A stretch of 64,000 bases of DNA, taken from assembly GCF_025244825.1 (NCBI RefSeq), contig NZ_CP104263.1:1550001-1614000 (forward strand). The letters are read 5' to 3'. Shown here one piece after another: positions 15,239 through 25,071 of this stretch. Within the stretch, counting starts at the first letter, position 1; each line of letters starts with the position of its first letter. This stretch comes from Arthrobacter jinronghuae (GTDB lineage Bacteria > Actinomycetota > Actinomycetes > Actinomycetales > Micrococcaceae). The position numbers and the translations under genes were made by a program. The notes beneath the pieces are model-generated. The model was given only the letters and a program-made list of their open reading frames with translations, had not been told where the DNA came from and ran no database searches.

Positions 15239-17737
15239 TCAGCCCTGGCTTGGTCCTACGGCGTCCACCGCGTTGGCCAGGGGTACGCCGGAGCCGTCCC
15301 GCCGGCCGTGTTCGGTGGGCAGGGCCCGCGCCACTCCGTTGGCTGCGGATGCCTTCGCGGGGCCGTGTCCGGCCCAGGCCACGGACAGCGAATCTTCGCC
15401 CTTCAGGAAGCGGTGTGCCCGGACGCCGGCAGTTGCCCGGCCCTTGGCAGGGTATTCGGCAAACGGTGTCACCTTCACCGAGCCGCCGGGTGTGCCCGGC
15501 AGGGCCTCGGTGGTGGTTGAAACGGTGACGACGACGGCGTCGGGATCCTCCGCAGCCACGGCGCCGAAGAACACCGCGGCGTCGTCGGCTGCCAGCTTGA
15601 TCCCGGCCACGCCGCTTGCCGTACGGCCCTGGGCGCGGACCGCGGAGGCAGGGAAGTGCAGCAGCTGCGCCGACCGGGTGATGAAGACCAGTTCATCCGT
15701 CTCGTCCGCGGCCACGGACACCCCGATGACCTCGTCCTTGGGCTTGAGCGTGATGGCTTCCCAGTCATCGCGGTTCAGCGGGTAATCCGGATTGACCCGC
15801 TTCACCACGCCGTTGCGGGTGCCGATGGCCACCACGGCGTTCAACGGGACGAGCCCCACCAGCTTTTCGCCCTTGCCCAGGGTCATGAATTCCTTGACGG
15901 GCACGCCGCCTGCAAGGTTCGGCAGGCCGGCGGTCGAGGGCAGTGCAGGCAGGTCAAGGACGGAGATCCGGATCATCCGGCCGGAGGAGGTCAGCGCCCC
16001 GATCTCGCCGCGGGCGGTGGTCTTCACCACTGAGCGGAACACGTCGTGGCGCACCCGCTGCCCTCCTTCGGTGAGCGGTTCCTGGTCCGAGGTCCGCGCC
16101 ACCTGGCCGGAGGCGGACAGGATGGCCCAACAGGGATCGTCCGGGATCTCCAGCGGAAGGACCGCTTTGGCGCCCTTGCCTGCGACGCCGGCGGCAGCGG
16201 TCACTGCCGCACCCTTCAGGGGTGAAGCGGCCTCCGATTCGAGCAGAACCGTACGCCGCGGCGTCGCGTATTTTGCCGCCACTTCGCCCAGTTCATCCGA
16301 TACCAGGGAGCGCAGGCGCTGCTCGGAGCCGAGAATCGCCTCGAGTTCCTCGATGGCCTTCCGCAGCTCGTCCTGCTCCTTTTCGAGTTCGATGCGGGAG
16401 TACTTGGTCAGCTGCCGCAGGCGCAGCTCGAGGATGTGGCTGGCCTGGACTTCGGTCAGGTCGTAGACGGCCATCAGCCGTTCCCGGGCCTGGGCCGTTT
16501 CATCCGAGGACCGGATGATCTGGATGACCTCGTCGATGTCCACAATGGCGATCAGCAGGCCCTCGACCAGGTGCAGCCGGTCCTGCTTCCGGCGAAGCCG
16601 GTAGGCGGTGCGGCGACGGACCACACCGAGACGGTGCGCAACGTAGACCTGCAGCAGCTCAACCAGGCCCAGGGTCCGGGGCTGGCCGTCCACCAGGGTG
16701 ACGTTGTTGATGCCGAAGGAATCCTCCATGGGCGTGAACTTGTACAGCTGGGCGAGCACGGCGTTGGGGTTGAACCCGTTCTTCAGCTCGATCACCAGGC
16801 GCAGGCCGTGGCTGCGGTCGGTGAGGTCCACAATGTCGGAGATGCCCTGCAGCTTCTTGGACGTCACGGCGTCCTTGATTTTTTCAATGACCTTTTCCGG
16901 GCCGACCATGTAGGGCAGCTCGGTGACCACCAGGCCGGTGCGGCGCGCGGTGAGCTGCTCCACTTCCACCTTGGCGCGGGTCTTGAAGGAACCGCGGCCG
17001 GTGGCGTAGGCATCGCGGATGCCGTCGAGCCCGACGATCCGTCCGCCCGTGGGCAGGTCCGGTCCGGGGATGAAGCGCATCAGCTCGTCCAGCCCGGCGT
17101 CCGGGTTGGCGATCAGGTGCTGGGTGGCGGCAATAACCTCGCCGAGGTTGTGCGGCGCCATGTTTGTGGCCATGCCCACGGCAATACCCGTGGCGCCGTT
17201 GACCAGCAGGTTGGGGAAGGCCGCGGGCAGGACTTCGGGCTGCTGGAGCTGGTTGTCGTAGTTCGGGACAAAGTCCACTACGTCTTCGTCCAGGTGATCC
17301 GTCAGGGTCAGGGCCGGGGCCGCCAGCCGGGCCTCGGTGTAACGGGCGGCGGCCGGACCGTCGTCGAGCGAGCCGAAGTTGCCGTGGCCGTCGATCAGGG
17401 GCAGGCGCAGCGCCCAGTCCTGCGCCATGCGCACCATGGCGTCGTAAATGGCCGTGTCTCCGTGCGGGTGCAGCTTGCCCATCACCTCGCCCACCACGCG
17501 GGCGGACTTCACGTGTCCGCGGTCCGGCCGCAGCCCCATGTCCGACATCATGTACAGGATGCGCCGCTGGACAGGCTTCAGGCCGTCGCGTGCATCGGGG
17601 AGGGCACGCGAATAGATCACCGAGTAGGCGTATTCGAGGAAGGAGCCCTCCATCTCGGTGGTGACATCTATCTCGATGATGTTCTCGGCGATCTTTTCGC
17701 CGGGTACGGATTTGGAGACGGGTTGGCGCCGGGCCAT
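15239..17737 (-). CDS. parC: DNA topoisomerase IV subunit A (ParC)
   Basis: The DNA breakage-reunion subunit, 832 residues. The catalytic Tyr is Y133 in ARYTEARL. The quinolone-resistance region reads [13 protein letters not shown] (90-103), with Thr at the position of E. coli GyrA Ser83 and Asp at that of Asp87. A coiled-coil segment ([22 protein letters not shown]) and a C-terminal beta-pinwheel follow. I find no QRRGGKG-type GyrA box in the first blade, which argues for ParC over GyrA. Its ParE partner is at the left end of the window on the other strand. It ends against the copA terminator. Confidence 0.92.
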   Translation of the reverse strand: MARRQPVSKSVPGEKIAENIIEIDVTTEMEGSFLEYAYSVIYSRALPDARDGLKPVQRRILYMMSDMGLRPDRGHVKSARVVGEVMGKLHPHGDTAIYDAMVRMAQDWALRLPLIDGHGNFGSLDDGPAAARYTEARLAAPALTLTDHLDEDVVDFVPNYDNQLQQPEVLPAAFPNLLVNGATGIAVGMATNMAPHNLGEVIAATQHLIANPDAGLDELMRFIPGPDLPTGGRIVGLDGIRDAYATGRGSFKTRAKVEVEQLTARRTGLVVTELPYMVGPEKVIEKIKDAVTSKKLQGISDIVDLTDRSHGLRLVIELKNGFNPNAVLAQLYKFTPMEDSFGINNVTLVDGQPRTLGLVELLQVYVAHRLGVVRRRTAYRLRRKQDRLHLVEGLLIAIVDIDEVIQIIRSSDETAQARERLMAVYDLTEVQASHILELRLRQLTKYSRIELEKEQDELRKAIEELEAILGSEQRLRSLVSDELGEVAAKYATPRRTVLLESEAASPLKGAAVTAAAGVAGKGAKAVLPLEIPDDPCWAILSASGQVARTSDQEPLTEGGQRVRHDVFRSVVKTTARGEIGALTSSGRMIRISVLDLPALPSTAGLPNLAGGVPVKEFMTLGKGEKLVGLVPLNAVVAIGTRNGVVKRVNPDYPLNRDDWEAITLKPKDEVIGVSVAADETDELVFITRSAQLLHFPASAVRAQGRTASGVAGIKLAADDAAVFFGAVAAEDPDAVVVTVSTTTEALPGTPGGSVKVTPFAEYPAKGRATAGVRAHRFLKGEDSLSVAWAGHGPAKASAANGVARALPTEHGRRDGSGVPLANAVDAVGPSQG

Positions 17738-17865
17738 GCTGTTGTCGAATCCTTGCAGTGTTAGGGGACAGGTGTTCCGCGCCGTACATAATCCACGCGG
17801 TGGGGAGCCACGCTGTACAGAGCGGGTGGATGACTATGGGGAAGTTTGCCCACTACTCTGATTCT

Positions 17866-20553
17866 ATGGTGGAGCAGGGACATTACCCCGAATATTGGGA
17901 AGCCGACGTCGTGTTGCGGGACGGAGGGACCGGGCATCTGCGCCCCGTTTCCCCCTCCGATGCGGACGCACTGCAGGCCTTCCACATGCGGCAGTCGCAG
18001 AGTTCCATCTACCTGCGGTTCTTCACCTATAAGGCCAAGCTCACCAACAAGGAGCTGGAGCGCTTCACCAATGTCGACTACCGGGACCGGCTGGCGTTCG
18101 TCATCACCATCGGTGATGAAATCATCGGCATCGGCCGCTACGACCGCCTCGACGATCCCACCGAAGCCGAGGTCGCCTTCAACATAGCCGACGGCCACCA
18201 GGGCCGCGGGCTGGGGTCCATCCTGCTGGAGCACCTGGCCGCCGCCGCCCGCGAAAACGGCATCCGCCGCTTCTCCGCGGAGGTCCTTCCCGAGAACCGC
18301 AAAATGATCGGCGTCTTCGCCGACGCCGGCTACGAGGTAAGCCGGCACTTCGACGACGGCGTGATCGCCCTGGACTTCAACATCGACCCGACGGAGAAAT
18401 CGCTGGCGGTGATGGAAGCACGGGAGCACCGCGCCGAGGCCCGCAGCGTGGCGGACCTGCTCTCGCCGTCGTCGATCGCCGTCATCGGGGCCAGCCGGGA
18501 ATGGGGCTCGGTGGGCTACCAGCTGCTCGAGCACATCATTGAGGGCGGCTTCAAGGGATCCGTGTACGCCATCAATCCGGAAGCCTTCGAACTGGCCGGC
18601 ATGATTTCCTACAGCCGGATCTCCGAAGTGCCGGAAACGGTCCAGCTGGCCGTCATTGCCGTGCCCTACGAACAGGTCCTGGAGGTGGCGGATGAATGCG
18701 CTGCCGCCGGGGTGAAGGCCCTGCTGGTGGTCACCGCAGGTTTCGGGCCGAAGGGCCCGGAGGGGCTGGCCCGGCAGCGTGCCCTGGTCCGACGCGCACG
18801 GGCCCACGGCATGCGGGTGGTCGGGCCGGCGTCGCTGGGCCTGATCAATACCCGGCCGGATGTGTCCCTGAACGCTTCCATGGCACCGGCCCTGCCCCGG
18901 CGCGGGGGACTGGGGCTCTTCAGCCAGTCCGCCGCCATCGGCGTCCTGCTCTACGCCACTGCCCAGCGGCGCGCGCTGGGACTGTCGTCCACCATCTCCG
19001 CCGGCAACCGGGCCGACGTCTCCGGCAATGACGCCATGCAGTACTGGGAGGACGACGCCGACACCAAGGTTGTGGCGATGTACCTGGAATCGGTGGGGAA
19101 CCCGCGTAAGTTCTCCCGCCTGGCCCGCAGGCTGGCGCGCACCAAACCCGTGATCGTCGCCAAGTCGGACGTGACCGGCCTCCAGCTTCCGCCCGGCCAC
19201 GCCGTGCGCACCACGCAGGCCCCTCCGGGTGCCCTGGACGCGATGCTCCGCCAGTCCGGCGTCATCCGGGTGACTACCAACGAGCAGCTGATCGACGTGG
19301 CGCAGATTGCTGTCAGCCAGCCGCTGCCGCGCGGCCGCCGGGTGGCTGTCTTCAGCAATTCCGTGGCCCTGGGCCGTGTCCTGGCCGATGCCTGCACCGG
19401 CCTGGACCTGGACATCACCCGCCTCGAGGCGGAACTGGCCCTGGACACCGGGATGAGCGTGGCACTGCCGCAGCTGCGCCGGACGGTCACCGAGGTGCTG
19501 TCGGACGATTCGGTGGACGCCGGCGTCGTCGCGATTCTCCCGGCGCCGGGGCTGAGGACGGAAGCGATAGCCGCCGTTCTGGCGGAATGCGTGCAGGAGA
19601 CCGGCAAGCCCCTGGTCGCTGCCTTTACCGGGATCGTGGATCCCAGGGCGCATGTTGAGGGACTGCTTGCGGCGGACCCCGATGTTGCAGGCGGCGGGTT
19701 GCCCTGCTTCAGCAGCCCCGGAGCAGCGGTAACCGCACTGGCCTCCGTGGTGCGCTACACCGAGTGGGCGCAGCGGGACCACGGCAGTTTCGTGGAGCCT
19801 GCCGGTGTCGATACCGAGGCAGCGTCGGCCTACCTCGATTCACTCATGGACCGGGTGGAAGGTGACGCCCTGACCCGGCTGGACCCGGAGCAGACGGCAA
19901 GGCTCCTGGAGTTCTACGGCATTTCCGTGCTGCCCGCCGTCAGTTTTTCCACACCGGACGAGGCAGTGGCCGCCGCCGAACAGCTTGGCTGGCCGGTGGC
20001 GGTCAAGACCCGCGAAGGGCATCTGCGCCACCGCCTGGACCTTGGCGGGGTACGGCTGAACATTGCCACGCCGGAGGCGCTGCGGACCAACATCGAGCAA
20101 ATGCACCAGGCGCTGCGCCGCTACGGCGAATTCGAAATGGAAGTGCAGTCCATGGCCAACAGCGGACAGGGCTGCCGCATCCGCGCCATCGAGGATCCGC
20201 TGCTGGGACCGGTGATTTCCTTCGGACTTGCCGGTGACGCCACCAGCCTGCTGGACGACTGGGCGCACGGCGTTCCGCCGCTGACGGACCGCGACATTGC
20301 CGACCTGGTGCGGGCACCGCGTTCAGCTGCCAAGCTCTTCGGCTATCAGGGACTGCCCGAAGCCGACATCGCCGCGCTGGAGGACCTCATCGCCCGGCTG
20401 GCCGTCCTGAAGGATGAGCATCCGCAGATCGCGCTGATCGAGATCAACCCGGTTCTGGTCTCCGCCGACGGGGTCACCGTGCTGAGCGCCGACGTCCGGC
20501 TGGGCAACCCGCAGCGCCGCACCGACAGTGCCCGGCGCGCAATGCGGGACTGA
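17866..20553 (+). CDS. GNAT acetyltransferase fused to acyl-CoA synthetase-like domains (Pat-type)
   Basis: A protein of 895 residues. An N-terminal GNAT domain (about 1-170; acetyl-CoA loop GHQGRGLGSILLEHL near 110-125) is followed by a CoA-binding Rossmann domain (SPSSIAVIGASREWGSVGY near 200), a second succinyl-CoA-ligase-like domain and a C-terminal ATP-grasp domain (from about 675). The loop that normally holds the phospho-histidine (SHTGA) reads RTTQAPPGA near 448, so the synthetase half is probably regulatory, as in protein lysine acetyltransferases of the Pat group. A likely role is acetylation of AMP-forming acyl-CoA synthetases. The start at 17866 was chosen for homology; an in-frame ATG at 17839 is possible. 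Confidence 0.85.
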   Translation: MVEQGHYPEYWEADVVLRDGGTGHLRPVSPSDADALQAFHMRQSQSSIYLRFFTYKAKLTNKELERFTNVDYRDRLAFVITIGDEIIGIGRYDRLDDPTEAEVAFNIADGHQGRGLGSILLEHLAAAARENGIRRFSAEVLPENRKMIGVFADAGYEVSRHFDDGVIALDFNIDPTEKSLAVMEAREHRAEARSVADLLSPSSIAVIGASREWGSVGYQLLEHIIEGGFKGSVYAINPEAFELAGMISYSRISEVPETVQLAVIAVPYEQVLEVADECAAAGVKALLVVTAGFGPKGPEGLARQRALVRRARAHGMRVVGPASLGLINTRPDVSLNASMAPALPRRGGLGLFSQSAAIGVLLYATAQRRALGLSSTISAGNRADVSGNDAMQYWEDDADTKVVAMYLESVGNPRKFSRLARRLARTKPVIVAKSDVTGLQLPPGHAVRTTQAPPGALDAMLRQSGVIRVTTNEQLIDVAQIAVSQPLPRGRRVAVFSNSVALGRVLADACTGLDLDITRLEAELALDTGMSVALPQLRRTVTEVLSDDSVDAGVVAILPAPGLRTEAIAAVLAECVQETGKPLVAAFTGIVDPRAHVEGLLAADPDVAGGGLPCFSSPGAAVTALASVVRYTEWAQRDHGSFVEPAGVDTEAASAYLDSLMDRVEGDALTRLDPEQTARLLEFYGISVLPAVSFSTPDEAVAAAEQLGWPVAVKTREGHLRHRLDLGGVRLNIATPEALRTNIEQMHQALRRYGEFEMEVQSMANSGQGCRIRAIEDPLLGPVISFGLAGDATSLLDDWAHGVPPLTDRDIADLVRAPRSAAKLFGYQGLPEADIAALEDLIARLAVLKDEHPQIALIEINPVLVSADGVTVLSADVRLGNPQRRTDSARRAMRD

Positions 20554-20614
20554 TCTTTTCCACCACCCGCGCGCCATTTAGGCATGAAGGGGCGGTCTGG
20601 GGGAAACTGGAAGC

Positions 20615-21289
20615 ATGTCGCCGTTACTTTCCGCTGAACGCCGCAGCCTTGACGCATCCATGGAACGGGCAGGCTTCTACCCGACGCTTTTGGCCGACGT
20701 GGTCCACGATGCCCTCGACGGCCGCGAACCGCTGTCCCATCTGATCCACCTTGAAACGCATTTCGAGCGTACCGAGGTGCACCGCCACATCACGGTCCTG
20801 GTGTTGACCGAAGACATGCTCGTTATCACCCACGTGGATGACCAGCAGCTGGACGAGGCAGGCGAGCAGATGATGGCGCAGGTCTCCACCGAATCCGTAC
20901 CGGTAACGCAGATCCGTTCCGTGGTGCTGGGCTACATGTACGCCCAGCCGCAGAACTACAAGCCGTCGGACCCGGCGCGGGAGATGACCCTCGCCATTGC
21001 CTGGTCCGGCGGACAGCGCCTGGACATGGGTCCCGCCGGCTGTGCGGACCCCCAGTGCGATGCGGACCACGGCTACACCGGCACCATCGCCCAGGAAGAC
21101 ATTGTGCTGCGCGTCAGTGCGGAAGCCGACGGCGCCCAGGCGGTTCAGAACGCCAAGGCCTTTGCCCGCGCCCTGCGTAAGGTGAACACCGATACCACGG
21201 CGGTTCCCCGCCCGTTGGACGGCGGCGACCCGCGCCAGCGCATGCCCGGCATCGGCGGACGCTTCAACCGCGCCCACCCGCAGCGCTAG
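20615..21289 (+). CDS. DUF5998 family protein
   Basis: A conserved actinobacterial protein of unknown function, 224 residues, soluble with no signal peptide or membrane helix. Features visible include an N-terminal helix (LDASMERAGFYPTLLADVV), a stretch with HFERTEVHRHITVLVLTEDM, and a GCADPQCDADHGY segment near residue 142 with two Cys and one His that could bind metal. It starts a tight three-gene run with the phosphodiesterase (four bases between) and thymidine kinase (two bases between). Confidence 0.78.
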   Translation: MSPLLSAERRSLDASMERAGFYPTLLADVVHDALDGREPLSHLIHLETHFERTEVHRHITVLVLTEDMLVITHVDDQQLDEAGEQMMAQVSTESVPVTQIRSVVLGYMYAQPQNYKPSDPAREMTLAIAWSGGQRLDMGPAGCADPQCDADHGYTGTIAQEDIVLRVSAEADGAQAVQNAKAFARALRKVNTDTTAVPRPLDGGDPRQRMPGIGGRFNRAHPQR

Positions 21290-21293
21290 CACC

Positions 21294-22499
21294 GTGGCAT
21301 CAAACCCCGCTGCTCCCGACCTCCTGCCCGCCGCACCGGCCTACGGAACCCGTTCCGTAGCGGACGTGCTGTCCAGCGCCGCCGCCGTCCTGGGCGTTCC
21401 CGGCTATGAAAACTTGCTGTCCCTTCCGGCAGCCCGGCGTGTCTGCGTAGTGATGGTGGACGGGCTGGGACTGTCCCTGCTTAAGAAGCGCGGCGGGCAC
21501 GCCCCCTTCCTGAAGGGATTCCTCCCCAAGGCCCGCACCCTGAGCGCTTCCTTCCCCACCACCACGGTTGCCTCGCTGGCATCCCTGGGCACGGGGCTTC
21601 CTCCCGGCCGGCACGGACTCGTGGGCTACGACGTCCTGGACCCGAACCAGGACAAAGTAGTAAACATGCTCGGTTCCTGGGATCCGGGCGTGGACCCGCT
21701 GCAGTGGCAGCCCTATCCCACCATCCTGGAGACTGCCGCCGAGCATATCCCGGTGGCCACGGTCAGCCTGCCCCGCTTTGCCGACTCCGCACTGACCCGC
21801 GCCGCGCTCCGGGGCGGCACGTTCATCCCGGCAACCGGGGTACACGCCCGTGTATCGGCAGCTGTCGACGCACTGGCAGGTGCGGACCGCATGCTGATGT
21901 ACCTCTACTGGAATGAACTGGACAAGGCGGGGCACCGGTACGGCGCAGCTTCCCCCGAGTGGGGCAACGAGCTGGAAGAACTCGACAGCGCCCTGAAGCG
22001 GCTCGTGGCCAGGGTGCCTGCCGGCACCCTGGTGGTGCTGACCGCAGACCACGGCATGGTCGACGTAGCTGCTTCCCAGCGGTTCGATTTCAGTACCCAG
22101 CCGGAACTGATCGACGGCGTCCGGCACACGGCAGGGGAGCCGCGCATGGTCCATCTGTATCTGGAACCTGACGCGGGAAATGATGCGCTTGGCCGGCTCA
22201 AAGCCGCGTGGCAGACCGCCTACGGGGCCCGGGCATGGATTTTCACCCGCGAGGAAGCAGTGCGTGCAGGCTATTTCGGATCCGACGTGGATGCCGCTGT
22301 CCTGCCCCGTATCGGCGACCTCATGATCGCCGCCCGCGAGCCGATCGCCCTGTTCGACACGCGCCGGGTGGCTGCCTCGGCGCTGGAGGTCACCGGCCAG
22401 CACGGGTCGCTCACCAAGGCGGAGTGCGAAGTCCCCCTCCTGGTCCTGGCACAGCCTGAAACACGCAAGCGCACTTCGACGGCGCAGGGAGCAAAGTAG
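21294..22499 (+). CDS. Alkaline phosphatase superfamily phosphodiesterase / nucleotide pyrophosphatase
   Basis: A 401-residue enzyme of the type I phosphodiesterase family. Metal and nucleophile motifs are in order: VVMVDGLG near residue 53 (first metal Asp), FPTTTVASLASLGTG near 85 (catalytic Thr), the middle WNELDKAGHRYG near 205 (Asp and His ligands) and LTADHGMVDV near 246 (Asp-His). No signal peptide is evident, so the substrate is probably intracellular and unknown. The start is GTG only four bases after the upstream stop, with no strong ribosome binding site, which suggests translational coupling with the DUF5998 gene. Confidence 0.85.
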   Translation: MASNPAAPDLLPAAPAYGTRSVADVLSSAAAVLGVPGYENLLSLPAARRVCVVMVDGLGLSLLKKRGGHAPFLKGFLPKARTLSASFPTTTVASLASLGTGLPPGRHGLVGYDVLDPNQDKVVNMLGSWDPGVDPLQWQPYPTILETAAEHIPVATVSLPRFADSALTRAALRGGTFIPATGVHARVSAAVDALAGADRMLMYLYWNELDKAGHRYGAASPEWGNELEELDSALKRLVARVPAGTLVVLTADHGMVDVAASQRFDFSTQPELIDGVRHTAGEPRMVHLYLEPDAGNDALGRLKAAWQTAYGARAWIFTREEAVRAGYFGSDVDAAVLPRIGDLMIAAREPIALFDTRRVAASALEVTGQHGSLTKAECEVPLLVLAQPETRKRTSTAQGAK

Positions 22500-22501
22500 C
22501 C

Positions 22502-23335
22502 ATGGCGGAACTGGTCTTTTTCTCAGGCACCATGGACTGCGGCAAATCGACGCTCGCGCTCCAGATGGATTACAACCACAGCGCCCGCGGCCGCGGCGGG
22601 ATCCTGTTCAGCCGCAATGACCGGGCGGGGGAGTCCATGATCTCCAGCCGCCTCGGACTGCAGACGCCGGCAGTCGAGGTGCGTGACGACACGGACTTCT
22701 GGGCCGAGGTGCTGCACTGCCGGGGTACAGGGCACAACGTGGACTACCTCATCTGCGACGAGGCACAGTTCTACAGCGCCGCACAGGTCGAGCAGCTGGC
22801 CTCCATCGTGGACGAGATGGATATTGACGTGTTCGCCTTCGGCATCACGTCTGACTTCCGGACCCGGTTGTTCCCGGGGTCGCAGCGCCTGGTCGAGTTG
22901 GCGGACCGCATGGAGGTCCTGCAGGTCCGCGCCCTGTGCTGGTGCGGCCGGCGCGCTACCCATAACGCCCGCACCGTGGACGGCGTGATGGTAACGGAGG
23001 GGGACCAGGTGGTGGTTGGCGACGTCGAGTCCCGCACCCCGGCTCCGGCCGTTTCCGCCGAAGCGGAGCTGCCTCTGTTTGCGGACGAGCCCTTGTTCGA
23101 GGACCGTCCCTTGTTCGATGATCAACCGTTGTTCGACGCCGAGGAGCTGCTTGCAGCCGGCGGCGCCGGGTCCCCGACGGGAACCGAAGCCGCCCCTGTC
23201 ATCGGCTATGAAACGCTCTGCCGCCGGCACTACATGCGCCGGGTCACCGCGCAGCAGGCAGCCGCCCTCGCAGACGAAGCAGAGTCGGCGTCGGTGTGTT
23301 GTGTGGAGACGAAGCCGGAAACGTTCCGACCCTAG
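22502..23335 (+). CDS. tdk: Thymidine kinase, family II, with repeat insert
   Basis: Salvages thymidine by ATP-dependent phosphorylation. The 277 residues carry the P-loop GTMDCGKSTLAL (9-20), ICDEAQF (84-90) with the catalytic Glu, and a structural zinc site made by CWCG (146-149) and CRRHY (240-244). The family is usually 190-230 residues. The excess is an insert at about 176-233, between the two zinc half-sites, which carries four PLFxxx repeats. The core is intact, so the enzyme should be active. It sits two bases after the phosphodiesterase gene and converges on sepH. Confidence 0.92.
   Translation: MAELVFFSGTMDCGKSTLALQMDYNHSARGRGGILFSRNDRAGESMISSRLGLQTPAVEVRDDTDFWAEVLHCRGTGHNVDYLICDEAQFYSAAQVEQLASIVDEMDIDVFAFGITSDFRTRLFPGSQRLVELADRMEVLQVRALCWCGRRATHNARTVDGVMVTEGDQVVVGDVESRTPAPAVSAEAELPLFADEPLFEDRPLFDDQPLFDAEELLAAGGAGSPTGTEAAPVIGYETLCRRHYMRRVTAQQAAALADEAESASVCCVETKPETFRP
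23072..23143 (+). repeat. Four 18-bp repeats coding PLFxxx in thymidine kinase
   Basis: Four successive 18-bp units encode PLFADE, PLFEDR, PLFDDQ and PLFDAE (residues 191-214). The codons have diverged (CTG/TTG, GAG/GAT/GAC), so the protein motif appears retained rather than freshly duplicated. The resulting acidic, regularly spaced Leu-Phe pairs resemble a multivalent short linear motif. Confidence 0.88.
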
Positions 23336-23360
23336 GCGGCGCCGCCCTGGGCCAACGCGC

Positions 23361-23405
23361 GCCGGGCCGGTTCACCGTCACGGGCAAGCGTACTTCCGGC
23401 CCGGC
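23361..23405. terminator. Hairpin between convergent thymidine kinase and sepH genes
   Basis: Perfect 10-bp arms GCCGGGCCGG (23361-23370) and CCGGCCCGGC (23396-23405) enclose a 25-base loop in the 107-bp gap between two genes ending face to face. There is no T-run, so terminator activity is a guess from position. Confidence 0.45.
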
Positions 23406-23442
23406 CGGCGCCAAGAATGACCGTCGCGGATGTTATCCGGGA

Positions 23443-24756
23443 CTAGTCGCCCTTGGTGCCGAAGACAATCTCGTCCCAGGACGGGACCGAGGACCGCTTG
23501 GGCTTGATGGCGCGCCGCTCCTGGGCACTGTCGTCCTTGCCCTTATCGGCGTCGGATTCCTCCGGCTGCTGGCCCTTGCCCCCGCTGGGCAGGCGGTCCC
23601 AAGGGAAGTCGCGTCCGGCGTTTTTGCGGGCCGAGGGTTCCACCGGTGGCTCATCCGGAACGGCGGTCTCTGCTTCCGCAGGCGGGTTGGGCGTTTCCTC
23701 GTCGGTACCGCCTGCGGCAGGTTCCCGGGTTGCACGCCGGCGGAAGGGCCGCGCCAGCACACTGATTTCCCGGGTCTGGGTAACGCTGCCGGGAAGGGCT
23801 ACGGGATCCACCGGATCGTCGCTGTCTGCGGACTCGACCGAAGGCGCCAGGGTCAGGCGGCCGGTACGCGGCCGCTTGGCGTTGCTCTCGTCGTCCTCCG
23901 TGTCGGGGCTGCCTTCCCGCGGGTGCGCCGCGGGGACGCTGCCCTTGGACAGCAGTGTTGCCAGCGCGTCGTCGCCGTCTTCATCGCTGCCCAGCCGCTG
24001 GCCGCGCCGCGACCGCAGGACTTCGAGAATGTCGTCGGTGTCGTCGGAGGACGCACCGCCTTCTGCTTCGAAATCGAAGACACGGTCCGCGACGGCGGCC
24101 AGGCGGCGGGTGGGTACGGGAGTGTCCAGCGGTTCCAGTTCGCTCAGGACCTGCGCCCAGCGGTTGGTGTTCGTAACGCTCTTGCGCAGCGGGCTGAAGA
24201 TCCAGCGGGCGGGCGGTTCCTCGCCGATGGCGACCCGGGACTTCTCGGTGAGCTCGAAGCGGGCCACCACTTCCCAGGTTCCATCCGGGCGGCGCCAGGC
24301 GTCCCACTCGACCGAATCGGGGTCCACGCCGAAGGACCGCAGGCGGTGCAGCACCATGTCGCCGAGGTTAACCGGATTCTCGCCGAAGGCGCTGCGGTAA
24401 CCGTCGTGGGTGGCGGACATGGGTGCGGCAACCTCGACGCCCTGCGCCTGCCGCGCAACGTATTCACGCTCGGCGAGCACGGGACCTTCGTAGCGTCGGA
24501 TGTGCGCGAGGTCGTGGCCGGAAAGTTCGGCAACCTCTTCGGCGCTGGCGCCGGATCGGATGCGGGCCTGGATATCCCGCGGAGTCATGGTGGTGCCGGC
24601 CGCCGGAGCAGCCTGCGGTGCGGACCGGTGTGCGGGGCGCGATGCCGCTACCCGGAGGGCTTCATCAATCCGGAGACGGAAGGTTTCCCCGCCCTTGCCG
24701 CTTAACAGCAGATGTTCGCCACCTTCATGGACACCCACCAGCCGTAGATCCTGCAT
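23443..24756 (-). CDS. sepH: Septation protein SepH
   Basis: Cell-division regulator that binds and stimulates FtsZ assembly in actinobacteria. The 437 residues begin MQDLRLVGVHEGGEHLLLSG, the DUF3071 N-terminus, followed by a helix-turn-helix (TPRDIQARIRSGASAEEVAE then SGHDLAHIRRYE) near 60-95. The central and C-terminal parts are acidic and disordered, and the chain ends with the conserved Arg/Lys-Pro-rich motif KPKRSSVPSWDEIVFG. I chose the ATG at 24756, which has GGAGGA eight bases upstream, over a GTG five codons earlier that overlaps that binding site. Confidence 0.92.
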   Translation of the reverse strand: MQDLRLVGVHEGGEHLLLSGKGGETFRLRIDEALRVAASRPAHRSAPQAAPAAGTTMTPRDIQARIRSGASAEEVAELSGHDLAHIRRYEGPVLAEREYVARQAQGVEVAAPMSATHDGYRSAFGENPVNLGDMVLHRLRSFGVDPDSVEWDAWRRPDGTWEVVARFELTEKSRVAIGEEPPARWIFSPLRKSVTNTNRWAQVLSELEPLDTPVPTRRLAAVADRVFDFEAEGGASSDDTDDILEVLRSRRGQRLGSDEDGDDALATLLSKGSVPAAHPREGSPDTEDDESNAKRPRTGRLTLAPSVESADSDDPVDPVALPGSVTQTREISVLARPFRRRATREPAAGGTDEETPNPPAEAETAVPDEPPVEPSARKNAGRDFPWDRLPSGGKGQQPEESDADKGKDDSAQERRAIKPKRSSVPSWDEIVFGTKGD

Positions 24757-25071
24757 CAAAAAGTCCTCCACCCGATAGCAATTCCTTCTTGAAACAATGC
24801 CATCCCCGGCGCCGAAAACCTAAGCTTTGCCCGGGTGTGGCGCATTTGGAAAGGGTGCAGGATGGACGGCCCGGCGCGGGAGCGCGTGTCCCGAGCGGCA
24901 GCCGGTTCGCTTTTTCACCCCATGTGGGTAAAAATCTCTGCTTTACGGGCACAAAACAGGTATCCGTGGCGTTGATATCTCCGAGTCACCGACGCGGGTC
25001 CGGGGAGCCGGTCCAACCCGGGGCTCAGGCAGCAGCGAACACCATACAAACGGACGGCGAGATAAGACACT
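24757..25071. other. Intergenic region between divergent sepH and DUF4193
   Basis: This 315-bp gap must carry the promoters of two divergent genes. Near the right end is a weak purine-rich stretch (GAGATAAGA) before the DUF4193 ATG; near the left end is the GGAGGA of sepH. I see no strong hairpin, no tRNA-like fold and no clear operator. Confidence 0.4.

Noticed and set aside
16436..17764. A 442-codon plus-strand frame opposite parC.
   Set aside because: Shadow of ParC with Val/Gly/His-rich composition; no homology.
17761..19782. A 673-codon minus-strand frame opposite the GNAT/synthetase fusion.
   Set aside because: Antisense to a recognised multi-domain protein, no domain match, and no start signal.
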